A DNA stretch of 57,691 nucleotides, from positions 1 through 57,691 of the forward strand of contig JAUVVG010000027.1 in assembly GCA_030604735.1 (NCBI GenBank), in the 5' to 3' direction. The position numbers were made by a program, and so were the translations under genes. This document shows positions 1 to 7,555 of the stretch, piece after piece. The stretch's first letter is position 1. The number at the start of each line of letters is the position of its first letter. This stretch comes from Azoarcus sp. GTDB lineage: Bacteria; Pseudomonadota; Gammaproteobacteria; Burkholderiales; Rhodocyclaceae. The notes beneath the pieces are model-generated. The model was given only the letters and a program-made list of their open reading frames with translations, searched no databases and was not told the origin of the DNA.

Positions 1-500
1 GCGGCATCTTCTACGCCCAGGGGGTGAAGGCCAACGTGGTGTTCTTCGACGCCGCGCCCAAGGACGGCAAGGTGCATACCCAGGGTGTATGGTTCTACGA
101 CCTGCGCACCAACCAGCACTTCACACTCAAGACCCGCCAGCTCAAGCTCGACGACCTGCGCGACTTCGTCGCCTGCTACAACCCGGCCAACCGCCACCAG
201 CGCCAGGAAACCGAGCGCTTCCGCCACTTCAGCTACGACGAGCTGATCGCCCGCGACAAGGCCAGCCTGGACGTGTTCTGGCTCAAGGACGACAGCCTCG
301 ACAAGCTCGACGACCTGCCTCCGCCCGATGTGCTGCAGCAGGAGATCATCGAACATCTCGAAGCCGCGCTGGCAGCGTTCCGTGACGTGGCGGCCGCACT
401 ACCGGTTTTCAAGTCATCACAGTCCCAAACCATCGACGACAGCATGCCGAACGCGCTCAAACGGACCGGGAGCGAGGATCCGACCATCTCCGACAACTGA
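1..500 (+). CDS. hsdM: Type I restriction-modification methylase subunit HsdM, C-terminal part (5' end outside window)
   Basis: The reading frame is open from base 3 and ends in TGA at 498-500, so about 165 C-terminal residues are present. The segment with VWFYDLRTN, FTLKTRQL and DLRDFVACYNP is the conserved C-terminal part of HsdM, the N6-adenine methylase subunit of type I restriction-modification enzymes, which modifies DNA together with the specificity subunit HsdS. The SAM-binding and NPPY motifs would lie upstream and cannot be seen. No hsdS or hsdR follows, so any partners must be upstream. It converges on modC with only 5 bp between the two stop codons. The last 30 residues are polar and poorly conserved in look. 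Family call is confident; target specificity cannot be told. Confidence 0.85.
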   Translation, partial: GIFYAQGVKANVVFFDAAPKDGKVHTQGVWFYDLRTNQHFTLKTRQLKLDDLRDFVACYNPANRHQRQETERFRHFSYDELIARDKASLDVFWLKDDSLDKLDDLPPPDVLQQEIIEHLEAALAAFRDVAAALPVFKSSQSQTIDDSMPNALKRTGSEDPTISDN

Positions 501-505
501 GCGTC

Positions 506-1573
506 TTACTCCATCAACGCGACCGACTTGATCAACGCATAGGCCCCAGTCCCTGGCCGCAAGGCCAGGGACTGGGCCGACCAGGCCGTGATCTGCGACA
601 GCAGGACCTGCCCGTCGGCGAGCCGGCACGCCACCGTGACCCGTCCGTCCGGCCCGGGGTCGATGCGTTCCACGCTGACCGGAAGCTGATTCAGCACACT
701 CGTGCGTCCGGGTAGATCGAGCGCGAGTGCGACATCGCGCGCCAGGATGCGCAGGCGGGCGTCGCCCCGCGCCCGCCCCGATGCACCGACCAGCCAGATC
801 CTCTCCGAACCGATCTGAAAGGGATGCAGCCCGTTGTCGGTGGGCGGAGCCAGATCGCCTTGCAGCACCGACGCCGGCCCCTCCTCGTCGAACAGCGGCG
901 AATCCGGCCTGGCCAGTGCCTCACGCAAGGTCTCGATGCAGTCGATCCGACCGTCGCGCATGAACACGACCCGGTCGGCGAGGCGCTCGACCTCGTCCGG
1001 GGCATGACTGATCATGATCATCGGCACGCCCGCTTCGACCGCCAGCCGAGACAGAAACGGCATGATCTCGCGCTTGGTCTGGGTATCGAGCGCGGACAGC
1101 GGCTCGTCCAGCAGCAACAAACGCGGACTGGTGAGCAAGGCCCGGCCCAGCGAGACCCGCTGGCGCTGACCGCCCGAAAGCTGGTCGATCCCCCGGTCGA
1201 GCAACGCGTCCAGCCCCAGCATCGCCGCGACCTCGGCCAGATGCAAGCGCCGCTCGGGCAGCGGGGTGCGGCGGTAACCATAGAGCAGGTTGTCACGCAC
1301 CGACAGATGCGGCAACAGGCTGTGCTCCTGAAACACCAGGCCGATACGGCGACGGTGCAAGGGCACGAACTGCCGCCCCTGCTGCCAGACCTGCCCGCCC
1401 AGCATGACCTCGGCCCCCTTCAGCCGCTCCAGCCCGGCGATCACCCTCAGCAGGCTGGTCTTGCCGCACCCGGAACGCCCGAACAAGGCCGTCACGCCTT
1501 CCAGCGGAAGTTGCATCTCCACCGCCAGCTCGAAGCGGTCGCGACGCCAGTGGGCACGCACCTGAAGGATCAT
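506..1573 (-). CDS. modC: Molybdate ABC transporter ATP-binding protein ModC
   Basis: A 355-residue ATPase that powers molybdate uptake on the cytoplasmic face of the ModB channel. It has a Walker A motif GRSGCGKTS near residue 33, the ABC signature LSGGQRQRVSLGRALL, and a Walker B motif RLLLLDEPLSALD. After the nucleotide-binding domain comes a TOBE (Mop-like) domain at about residues 285-350, the usual oxyanion-sensing tail of ModC, and the length is normal for the family. Its ATG overlaps the stop of modB by 4 bases (1570-1573), so translation is probably coupled. It is the last gene of a modA-modB-modC operon. A sulfate or tungstate transporter ATPase is less likely given the ModA and ModB partners. 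Confidence 0.93.
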   Translation of the reverse strand: MILQVRAHWRRDRFELAVEMQLPLEGVTALFGRSGCGKTSLLRVIAGLERLKGAEVMLGGQVWQQGRQFVPLHRRRIGLVFQEHSLLPHLSVRDNLLYGYRRTPLPERRLHLAEVAAMLGLDALLDRGIDQLSGGQRQRVSLGRALLTSPRLLLLDEPLSALDTQTKREIMPFLSRLAVEAGVPMIMISHAPDEVERLADRVVFMRDGRIDCIETLREALARPDSPLFDEEGPASVLQGDLAPPTDNGLHPFQIGSERIWLVGASGRARGDARLRILARDVALALDLPGRTSVLNQLPVSVERIDPGPDGRVTVACRLADGQVLLSQITAWSAQSLALRPGTGAYALIKSVALME

Positions 1574-2256
1574 AGCTTGGCGATCTGAAAGCGGCGGTTG
1601 ATGCCATAGACCACGAACAGGGTCAGGAACGCGAACACCAGCAACATCGCCGACAAGCGGTGGGCCGCCTCGTAATTCATCGCCTCGGTGTGGTCGTAGA
1701 TCAGCACCGACAAGACCTTGGTCTCACCCGGAATGCTGCCGCCCAGCATCAGGATGACCCCGAACTCGCCCAGCGTGTGGGCGAAGGTCAGCGTCGCGGC
1801 GACCACGAATCCGCCCCGGGTCAGGGGCAGGATCACGGTGAAGAAGCGATCGAACAGGTTTGCGCCCAACGCGCTGGCGACTTCGACATGACGGCGACTG
1901 AGATTGGAAAAGGCCTCGTACAGCGGTTGCACCGCGAACGGCATCGAGTAGATCACCGACGCCACCAGAATGCCCTCGAACGAGAAAGCGAGATGGGTCA
2001 GGCCGATGTTCTCCAGGGTCTGACCGACCACACCGCGCGGACCCAGCGCGACCAGCAAGTAAAAGCCCAGCACCGTCGGCGGCAACACCAGCGGCAAGGC
2101 CACCACCGCCTGCACCGCGACCCGCAAGCCCGACCGCTTGGCGGACAACCACCACGCCAGCGGGGTTGCGATCACGAGCAGGATCAGCGTCGTGTACAGG
2201 CAAAGCTTGAACGTGACCTCTATCGCCTGCCAGTCCGCAGGGCTCAATCCCAGCAT
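1570..2256 (-). CDS. modB: Molybdate ABC transporter permease ModB
   Basis: A 228-residue inner-membrane permease of the CysW/ModB type. It has about five hydrophobic spans, for example residues 15-36 and the last 25 residues. A cytoplasmic EAA loop around EVASALGANLFDRFF docks onto ModC. The tail KLAMLLVFAFLTLFVVYGI-like span is typical of ModB. Its stop codon overlaps the modC start, and 111 bp separate it from modA upstream. With ModA delivering substrate in the periplasm and ModC supplying energy, it forms the ModB2C2 importer. Molybdenum is needed for cofactor-dependent oxidoreductases, none of which lie in this window. Confidence 0.92.
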   Translation of the reverse strand: MLGLSPADWQAIEVTFKLCLYTTLILLVIATPLAWWLSAKRSGLRVAVQAVVALPLVLPPTVLGFYLLVALGPRGVVGQTLENIGLTHLAFSFEGILVASVIYSMPFAVQPLYEAFSNLSRRHVEVASALGANLFDRFFTVILPLTRGGFVVAATLTFAHTLGEFGVILMLGGSIPGETKVLSVLIYDHTEAMNYEAAHRLSAMLLVFAFLTLFVVYGINRRFQIAKL

Positions 2257-2367
2257 GTGATCCTATCCGCCTCGTTGAAGAGTCCGGCTCGAAGATACCC
2301 TCCCACCCTGCCGCCCGGCAATGCTTACCAACGAACAAGTGCCGCGTCCGCGCCTTCGTCGTCCGCA

Positions 2368-3123
2368 TCATCGCGGCATCACGAAACCGTAAGCTTCCAT
2401 GATCCGGTGCGCCTCGTCGGTTTCCATGAAGCGTGCGAAGTTCATCGCGGCCGGCTTGGCACCGCCACGTTTGGTAACGATGAAACCCTGGGTCAGCGGA
2501 TTGTGCAGGCCGTCGTCGATCAGATGGTAGCCATGCGCAGCCAGGGCGGGGAACATGGCCAGCGACAGCGCGATGATGCCGACCTCGGCCGCGCCCGACT
2601 CGACCATCTGCGCAGTCTGGGCAATGTTTTCGCCAAAGACCAGCTTGCCCTGCACCCTGTCCCATACGCCCGCCGCCTCCATCGCCTCCTGGGCCCGAAG
2701 GCCATAAGGCGCATGGGCTGGTTGTGCGATCGCTATGCGACGGATGGACGCATCGGCAAGATCTTCCAGGGTCAGACCGGACGCATCGAGGGTGTTGCTC
2801 CAGATCACGATTCGACCAATCGCATACACCGCCGGCTCGGTCGCACTGAACCCGGCCGCATGGAGTCGCTCGGGAAAGGAGATGTCGGCCGAGAAGAAGA
2901 GGTCGTAGGGCGCGCCATTCATGATCTGGGTCGTCATCTTGCCGGACGAACCGTAGACCACCTCGAACGCGTGATCCGGATACTGAGCGCGATACACCGC
3001 GATCACGTCCTCCAGCGCGAAACGCAAGTCTGAAGCCGCCGCGATCGTGAACCGCTCCGCCCAGGCCGGCAAGGACAACACCACCAACACCAGGACGAGC
3101 AACACTCTGCTACAGGACCTCAT
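2368..3123 (-). CDS. modA: Molybdate-binding periplasmic protein ModA
   Basis: A 251-residue solute-binding protein. The chosen ATG at 3123 gives a clean Sec signal peptide: MRSCSR, then a leucine/valine-rich core, ending in AWA before ERFTIAAASD. It also has a GAGG ribosome-binding site 9 bases upstream. A start at 3138 or further up would add a basic stretch without a ribosome-binding site. Binding-fold signatures of ModA are visible: AAASDL, VYGSSGKMTTQI, QPAHAPYG and MVESGAAEVGIIALS. It captures molybdate (or tungstate) and presents it to ModB. It is first in the modABC operon. The leader of about 140 bases upstream is unusually rich in inverted repeats, listed separately. Confidence 0.9.
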   Translation of the reverse strand: MRSCSRVLLVLVLVVLSLPAWAERFTIAAASDLRFALEDVIAVYRAQYPDHAFEVVYGSSGKMTTQIMNGAPYDLFFSADISFPERLHAAGFSATEPAVYAIGRIVIWSNTLDASGLTLEDLADASIRRIAIAQPAHAPYGLRAQEAMEAAGVWDRVQGKLVFGENIAQTAQMVESGAAEVGIIALSLAMFPALAAHGYHLIDDGLHNPLTQGFIVTKRGGAKPAAMNFARFMETDEAHRIMEAYGFVMPR

Positions 3124-3149
3124 GGCTCGAAACCTCATCAAATGGTTGA

Positions 3150-3262
3150 CGCGAAAGTCGCCTTGGCGACTCACTGAACTCCCTTCGCCCGCGTGCGGGG
3201 CGAAAGCGGGGTTTCGCAAAACCTGCTTTGCGCCGCTGAAGCCGGACCGGTGCGCATACCGG
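3150..3262 (-). promoter_or_regulatory. Structured leader upstream of modA (nested inverted repeats)
   Basis: Several perfect inverted repeats follow one another just upstream of modA: 3156-3162 with 3165-3171 (AGTCGCC, two-base loop), 3184-3190 with 3198-3204 (TTCGCCC), 3201-3206 with 3213-3218 (GCGAAA), and 3247-3251 with 3258-3262 (CCGGT). Some overlap and could be mutually exclusive folds. The first is near-palindromic and 33 bases from the start codon, so it could be an operator. I do not see the ModE consensus or a recognisable Moco-riboswitch core. It may equally be a dispersed palindromic repeat. From 3263 to 3577 I see no gene and no convincing promoter. Confidence 0.35.
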
Positions 3263-3577
3263 CCCTTTCGCAGCAACACCCCCCTTGAACCTCGAGGCGG
3301 CAGTCGAAATATACTTCACGACACCGATGATGCGGACTACGCTGGAGTGACGTCCGGTAATGGTCGAAGCCCACCGAGGTCCGCATGTTACGGATTCAAA
3401 CGAATGTCGATGGCGCCGCGTGCACTTTGACCGCGATCGCCCGAACCCGTCCCTCTAGAATGCGAGCTTGAACAGCCTCATTTTTTGCGCCCGCGAGACC
3501 AGAAGGCCAAACGCTGGCAGCAAGAACCGCGGTTACCGTAGCGCAGCGCCGGTCGCCCATAGACACGGAACACGCCT

Positions 3578-4501
3578 GTGAACGGCAAACAACGCGAATT
3601 TCAGAACTCACTGATCCAGGCAATCCACGAAGCCTCTCCTGACGGCATTCTGGTCGTCGATGAGAGCGGGACGGTCGTATCCTATAACCAGCGCTTTCTC
3701 GAGATTTTCCGTCTCGACACCCTGGGCCTGGCCAAAGCCAGAAAGGGTGCCTTGCACGGGTTCTCGGACGAAGTCCTCCTCGAAAAGGCTCTTCGGCTGA
3801 TACGCGAGAAGGAGAGTTTTCTCGCGCGCGTCCACGCCCTGTATGCCGATCCCAGCATCCAGGACGTGTGCGAGATCGCACTGGTAGACGACCGCACCCT
3901 GGAGCGCCACTCGACCGCGCTGTGGGGCACGGACCACCGCTATCTCGGTCGGGTGTGGTTCTTCCGCGACATCTCGGCGCGCAAGCGATACGAGAAACTC
4001 CTCGAAGACCAGTCCAGCCGCGACCCGCTCACCGATGTCGCGAATCGGCGCAGCTTCTTCCAGCATGCGAACGAGGCATTCATCAGGGCGCGTCGGACGG
4101 TCCGCCCACTCTCGCTGATCATGATCGACCTCGACCACTTCAAGAAGGTGAACGACAGGTTCGGGCATGCGATCGGCGACGAAGTCCTCAAGCAATTGTG
4201 CCGGTCGGCCGAGTCGGTCGTGCGTGAAACGGACTTGCTCGGCCGGGTCGGTGGCGAGGAATTCGCGATCCTCGCACAGGACACCGATCTGGACGGGGCG
4301 GTCAGACTGGCCGAGCGCTTCAGGCTGGTGACCAACGAACAGACTGTCGCCAGCGGGGACGCGACGATTCGCTTCAGTATCAGCGCCGGCGTCGCCACGA
4401 TCGAGCACGGCGACCGCTCGGCCGAAGACATCCTGCTCCGGGCCGACAAGGCCCTTTATGCCGCCAAGAACGCCGGTCGCGACTGCGTCAAGCACGCCTG
4501 A
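3578..4501 (+). CDS. Diguanylate cyclase with N-terminal PAS domain (PAS-GGDEF)
   Basis: A 307-residue protein beginning with GTG at 3578. A PAS domain occupies about residues 8-130 (ASPDGILVVDESGTVVSYN and later WFFRDISARK), followed by a GGDEF domain from DPLTDVANRRSF to the C-terminus. The active-site motif is GGEEF at residues 225-229, an accepted functional variant, and the RxxD inhibitory site (RETD) lies five residues before it. It should therefore make c-di-GMP from two GTP and be product-inhibited. There is no membrane span, so it is probably cytosolic and senses through PAS. It stands alone between modA (divergent) and a histidine kinase gene 285 bp downstream. The signal is unknown. 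Confidence 0.9.
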   Translation: MNGKQREFQNSLIQAIHEASPDGILVVDESGTVVSYNQRFLEIFRLDTLGLAKARKGALHGFSDEVLLEKALRLIREKESFLARVHALYADPSIQDVCEIALVDDRTLERHSTALWGTDHRYLGRVWFFRDISARKRYEKLLEDQSSRDPLTDVANRRSFFQHANEAFIRARRTVRPLSLIMIDLDHFKKVNDRFGHAIGDEVLKQLCRSAESVVRETDLLGRVGGEEFAILAQDTDLDGAVRLAERFRLVTNEQTVASGDATIRFSISAGVATIEHGDRSAEDILLRADKALYAAKNAGRDCVKHA

Positions 4502-4750
4502 GCCCCACAAGTCACCGTTCTGCCGGGACATGCCGGGTGCGCACCGGGTCGATCGAAACATTCGAACACCGTTGCTCACTACTGATTACCGCCATCGCAC
4601 CGGTCCGGTACTAGAATGGCCAAACGAATGCTTGGCCTTCAACTGAACGAGCACGGCCGACCCCTTGGACGCGCTACAGCGAAAAGTCCGCGGATCGCTC
4701 CCGACACACCGCGCCATATTAGTAGAATCCGCTGCACAGGTGAGACATGA

Positions 4751-4769
4751 GGCCGGCCCCGGACCGGCC
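4751..4769 (+). promoter_or_regulatory. Hairpin in the leader of the GAF-PAS kinase gene
   Basis: GGCCGG (4751-4756) pairs with CCGGCC (4764-4769) across a seven-base loop, directly before the AGGAGA ribosome-binding site at about 4771-4776. It could affect initiation or be chance in GC-rich DNA. The rest of the 285-bp gap (4502-4786) has no gene that I can support. Confidence 0.25.
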
Positions 4770-4786
4770 CAGGAGACACCCCACCC

Positions 4787-6400
4787 ATGATGCTCATGCA
4801 CAAATCGACGTCCACCCTCGCCCATGAGCGGCGGGCACGCATGCTACACGCGGCGCAGCGGGAAATTAACCTCACGCTCACGAGCGCCCCCGATCTCGTC
4901 GGCGGCTGCCGCAGCATTCTCGCCGCGCTGGGCAACACGCTGGACTGGGCGTTCGGCGAACTGTGGAACGTCACCGACGACGCGCTCGCACGCCGGGTGG
5001 TGTGGCACAGACCGGACGCCCTGCTGGCCCGCTTCGCCGAGGCGATCGACTCGCAGGACCGGGATGAACTCCCGACCATTCCGCGCGAGATCATAGAGAG
5101 CCACACCCCCCAGTGGCACCCGGATATCGCAGGCAATGTCCGTTTCAGCCGCAGTGAACTGGCACGCCAGTGCGGACTGCACGCATCGTTCGGATTTCCC
5201 CTGACCCTGGGAGAGCGTACCCTGGGTGCGATGGTGTTCTTCAGCCGCGAAGTGCTGCAGCCGGACGATGAAATGCTGAAACTGGTGTCTGGCATCGGCA
5301 GCCAGGTCGCCGAGTTCATCGTGCGACGCCAGGCCGAGGCGAGCCTGCGTTCGTCCGAGGAGCGCTTTCGCCTTCTGGTGGATGGGATCCGGGACTACGC
5401 CTTGTACATGATCGACGCCGAGGGACGGATCGCGAGCTGGAACACCGGTGCCGAAGCAATCAATGGCTACAGCGCATGCGAAATCATCGGCTGCGATTGC
5501 TCTCTGGTGTACACCGAGGACGACATTACCCTGGGACGACCACAACGCGAACTCGAACTCGCCCGACACAACGGCCGCCATCACAGTGAAGGCTGGCGTC
5601 GGCGCAAGAACGGCTCGCACTTCTGGGCCAACGCGCTGATCACCGCGCTTTGGCGCCCCGACGGATCTCTGCGCGGCTATGCCAAGCTGACCCGCGACAT
5701 GACCGAGCACCGCCGCGCCGAGGACAAGTTGCAACGCTACGCCCTGCGCATGCGGGCGATGTCACGCCGGATGACCGAGCTTCAGGAGGACGAGCGCCAA
5801 AGCCTGGCTGCCGAACTGCACGATCGGGTCGGTCAGAATCTGACCGCACTCAACATCAATCTGCAGATCCTGAAGGACCAGCTCCCGTCTTCCGGTCCGG
5901 GACAGGCACGCATAGACGACTGCCTGTCGCTGGTCAGCGAAACGATAGGGACCATGCGCGACGTGATGGCCGACTTGCGCCCGCCGGCGCTGGACGACTA
6001 CGGCTTGTTGCCGGCCTTGCGCTGGTATGGCGAACAATTCAGCCGACGCACCGCGATCGAGCTGGACTTCCAGGCCGACGAGGCCTTCCCACGGCTGCCC
6101 CGTACGGCCGAGAACGGCCTGTTCCGTATCGCCCAGGAGGCCCTGACCAATCTGGTCAAGCACTCGGGTGCCCGGCGCGCCATCATCGAGCTTTCTCTCG
6201 CCGGACATGTGGCGACCCTGGCCATTCGGGACCAGGGCCAAGGCTTCCAGCAGCCCGGACCCGATACGGCACCAGAACCGGCAGGCTGGGGACTGATCAC
6301 GATGGCCGAGCGTGCCGATGCGATCGGCGCCCGTCTGGAAATCTGCTCCGCACCCGGCCAAGGCACCTCGGTGATCGCCAGAATGCAGGTATCGGCATGA
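4787..6400 (+). CDS. NarX/DesK-type sensor histidine kinase (GAF-PAS-HisKA_3-HATPase)
   Basis: A 537-residue kinase. ATG at 4787 follows AGGAGA by about 10 bases. A GAF-like domain spans about residues 20-185, a PAS domain about 195-320 (YALYMIDAEGRIASWN and GYAKLTRDMTEHR), then a HisKA_3 dimerisation domain with ELHDRVGQNL whose phosphoacceptor is His345, and a HATPase domain about 430-535 with NLVKHSGA and GWGLITMAERA. The HisKA_3 type is characteristic of kinases that pair with NarL/FixJ-like regulators, and such a regulator overlaps its 3' end. No transmembrane segment is evident, so it senses an intracellular cue through GAF or PAS. The ligand is unknown. Confidence 0.92.
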   Translation: MMLMHKSTSTLAHERRARMLHAAQREINLTLTSAPDLVGGCRSILAALGNTLDWAFGELWNVTDDALARRVVWHRPDALLARFAEAIDSQDRDELPTIPREIIESHTPQWHPDIAGNVRFSRSELARQCGLHASFGFPLTLGERTLGAMVFFSREVLQPDDEMLKLVSGIGSQVAEFIVRRQAEASLRSSEERFRLLVDGIRDYALYMIDAEGRIASWNTGAEAINGYSACEIIGCDCSLVYTEDDITLGRPQRELELARHNGRHHSEGWRRRKNGSHFWANALITALWRPDGSLRGYAKLTRDMTEHRRAEDKLQRYALRMRAMSRRMTELQEDERQSLAAELHDRVGQNLTALNINLQILKDQLPSSGPGQARIDDCLSLVSETIGTMRDVMADLRPPALDDYGLLPALRWYGEQFSRRTAIELDFQADEAFPRLPRTAENGLFRIAQEALTNLVKHSGARRAIIELSLAGHVATLAIRDQGQGFQQPGPDTAPEPAGWGLITMAERADAIGARLEICSAPGQGTSVIARMQVSA

Positions 6401-7041
6401 AGGCGCAGATCCTGCTCGCCGACGATCACACAGTCGTCCGCGAGGGCCTGCGCATCCTGCTCGAGGCCCAGCCCTGGATCGAAGTCGTCGCCGAAGCCGC
6501 CACCGGAATCGAAGCGGTGGCCAGTGCGAAGCGGCTGCAACCCGATGTCGCCGTGCTCGACATCGCGATGCCCGAAATGAACGGCATCGATGCCACCGAG
6601 CAGATCTGCGCCGCCTGCCCGGGCACCCGCGTGCTGGTCCTCTCCATGCATGCCTCGTCCGAGCATGTGTTCCGCGCACTGCGGGCCGGGGCGACCGGCT
6701 ATGTGCTGAAAGAGTCCGCCGGGGCAGAAGTGGTCGCCGCCGTGCGCTCGGTCCACGCCGGCCGGCGCTACCTGAGCCAGAAGATCACCGATCTGGTCGT
6801 CGACCGCATCCAGCACAAGCACGATCCGGCCAGCCCGCTCGAAGCACTCAGCCTGCGCGAGCGCCAGATCATGCAATTGATCGTCGAAGGCCATACCAGT
6901 GTCGAGGTCGCGCAACGGCTGCACCTGTCGCCCAAGACAGTGGAAACCTATCGTGCCCGTCTGATGCACAAGCTCGGCGTGTCGGATTTCCCGTCGCTGA
7001 TCAAGTTCGCGATCACGCACGGCGTCACTTCACCGCTCTAG
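6397..7041 (+). CDS. NarL/FixJ-family response regulator (REC-LuxR HTH)
   Basis: A 214-residue DNA-binding response regulator. The receiver domain (about 1-120) has the acidic pair in LLADDHTVVREGL, phosphoacceptor Asp55 in AVLDIAMPEMNG, and the conserved lysine in GYVLKESAG. The C-terminal LuxR helix-turn-helix is shown by LSLREREIMQLI-like and VEVAQRLHLSPKTVETYRARL segments. Its ATG at 6397 overlaps the stop of the upstream kinase in an ATGA arrangement, so the two are co-translated and almost surely cognate. Phosphorylation would promote dimerisation and promoter binding. Targets are not identifiable here. Confidence 0.94.
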   Translation: MKAQILLADDHTVVREGLRILLEAQPWIEVVAEAATGIEAVASAKRLQPDVAVLDIAMPEMNGIDATEQICAACPGTRVLVLSMHASSEHVFRALRAGATGYVLKESAGAEVVAAVRSVHAGRRYLSQKITDLVVDRIQHKHDPASPLEALSLRERQIMQLIVEGHTSVEVAQRLHLSPKTVETYRARLMHKLGVSDFPSLIKFAITHGVTSPL

Positions 7042-7186
7042 ACGGCCGGCTCCTCCGACTGTCGGGATGTCCCGACAGCACGCGAAGGGTTTTCCCCACA
7101 TCTTTTCCAGCCGCATGGCGCTAGTCTGGGAGCATCCGGACATGCATCCATAGTCCGGCGACAAGTGGTGACGTAGGGAGGCTGCG

Positions 7187-7555
7187 GTGGCTCGATACAG
7201 TGTCCTGGTGGTGGTGCAACACGAACTGATGCGAAAACTCCTGCTCGAATTGATGAATGAGCGCTTGCCTGACGTAGCTTGCACGGGCGTCGGCACGCGG
7301 AGCGAAGCCCTGCGCCGATGCGCCGACCTGAACCCTGCCGTTCTGGTGTTCGATGCCGGCATGCACTGCCGAAGGGGCGGCGAATTCGCCGTTCGATTCC
7401 GGGCTGCAGTGCCCCGCTGCGGAATCATCGCCCTCACCACCCACGCGCTAGGGACGACCGGCGCCGACATCGTGATCACCAAGGACTCGCTCAATCTCGC
7501 GCTCGCCCCGGCGGTGTCGCGCCTGCTCACACTGGCGACCAAGGACAAGCCATGA
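7187..7555 (+). CDS. Degenerate receiver-like protein (pseudo-response regulator)
   Basis: A 122-residue protein beginning with GTG at 7187, with AGGGAG about 7 bases upstream. The layout is that of a stand-alone receiver: a hydrophobic first strand (YSVLVVV), a strand ending in LVFDAGM with a possible acceptor Asp, and a lysine in VITKDSL. The normal acidic pair after strand 1 is replaced by QHE, so Mg2+ binding and phosphorylation are doubtful. Its stop overlaps the ATG of the CHASE-domain kinase (7552-7555), making it the first gene of a four-gene signalling operon. It may act as a protein-protein adaptor. Fold assignment is moderate; function is unknown. Confidence 0.65.
   Translation: MARYSVLVVVQHELMRKLLLELMNERLPDVACTGVGTRSEALRRCADLNPAVLVFDAGMHCRRGGEFAVRFRAAVPRCGIIALTTHALGTTGADIVITKDSLNLALAPAVSRLLTLATKDKP

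Noticed and set aside
3150-3262. Moco riboswitch upstream of modA
   Set aside because: Hairpins are present but I could not see the conserved core of the known Moco motif, so only a structured leader is reported.
3427-3461. Sigma-70 promoter TTGACC and TAGAAT before the PAS-GGDEF gene
   Set aside because: The two hexamers are separated by 23 bases, too far for a standard promoter.
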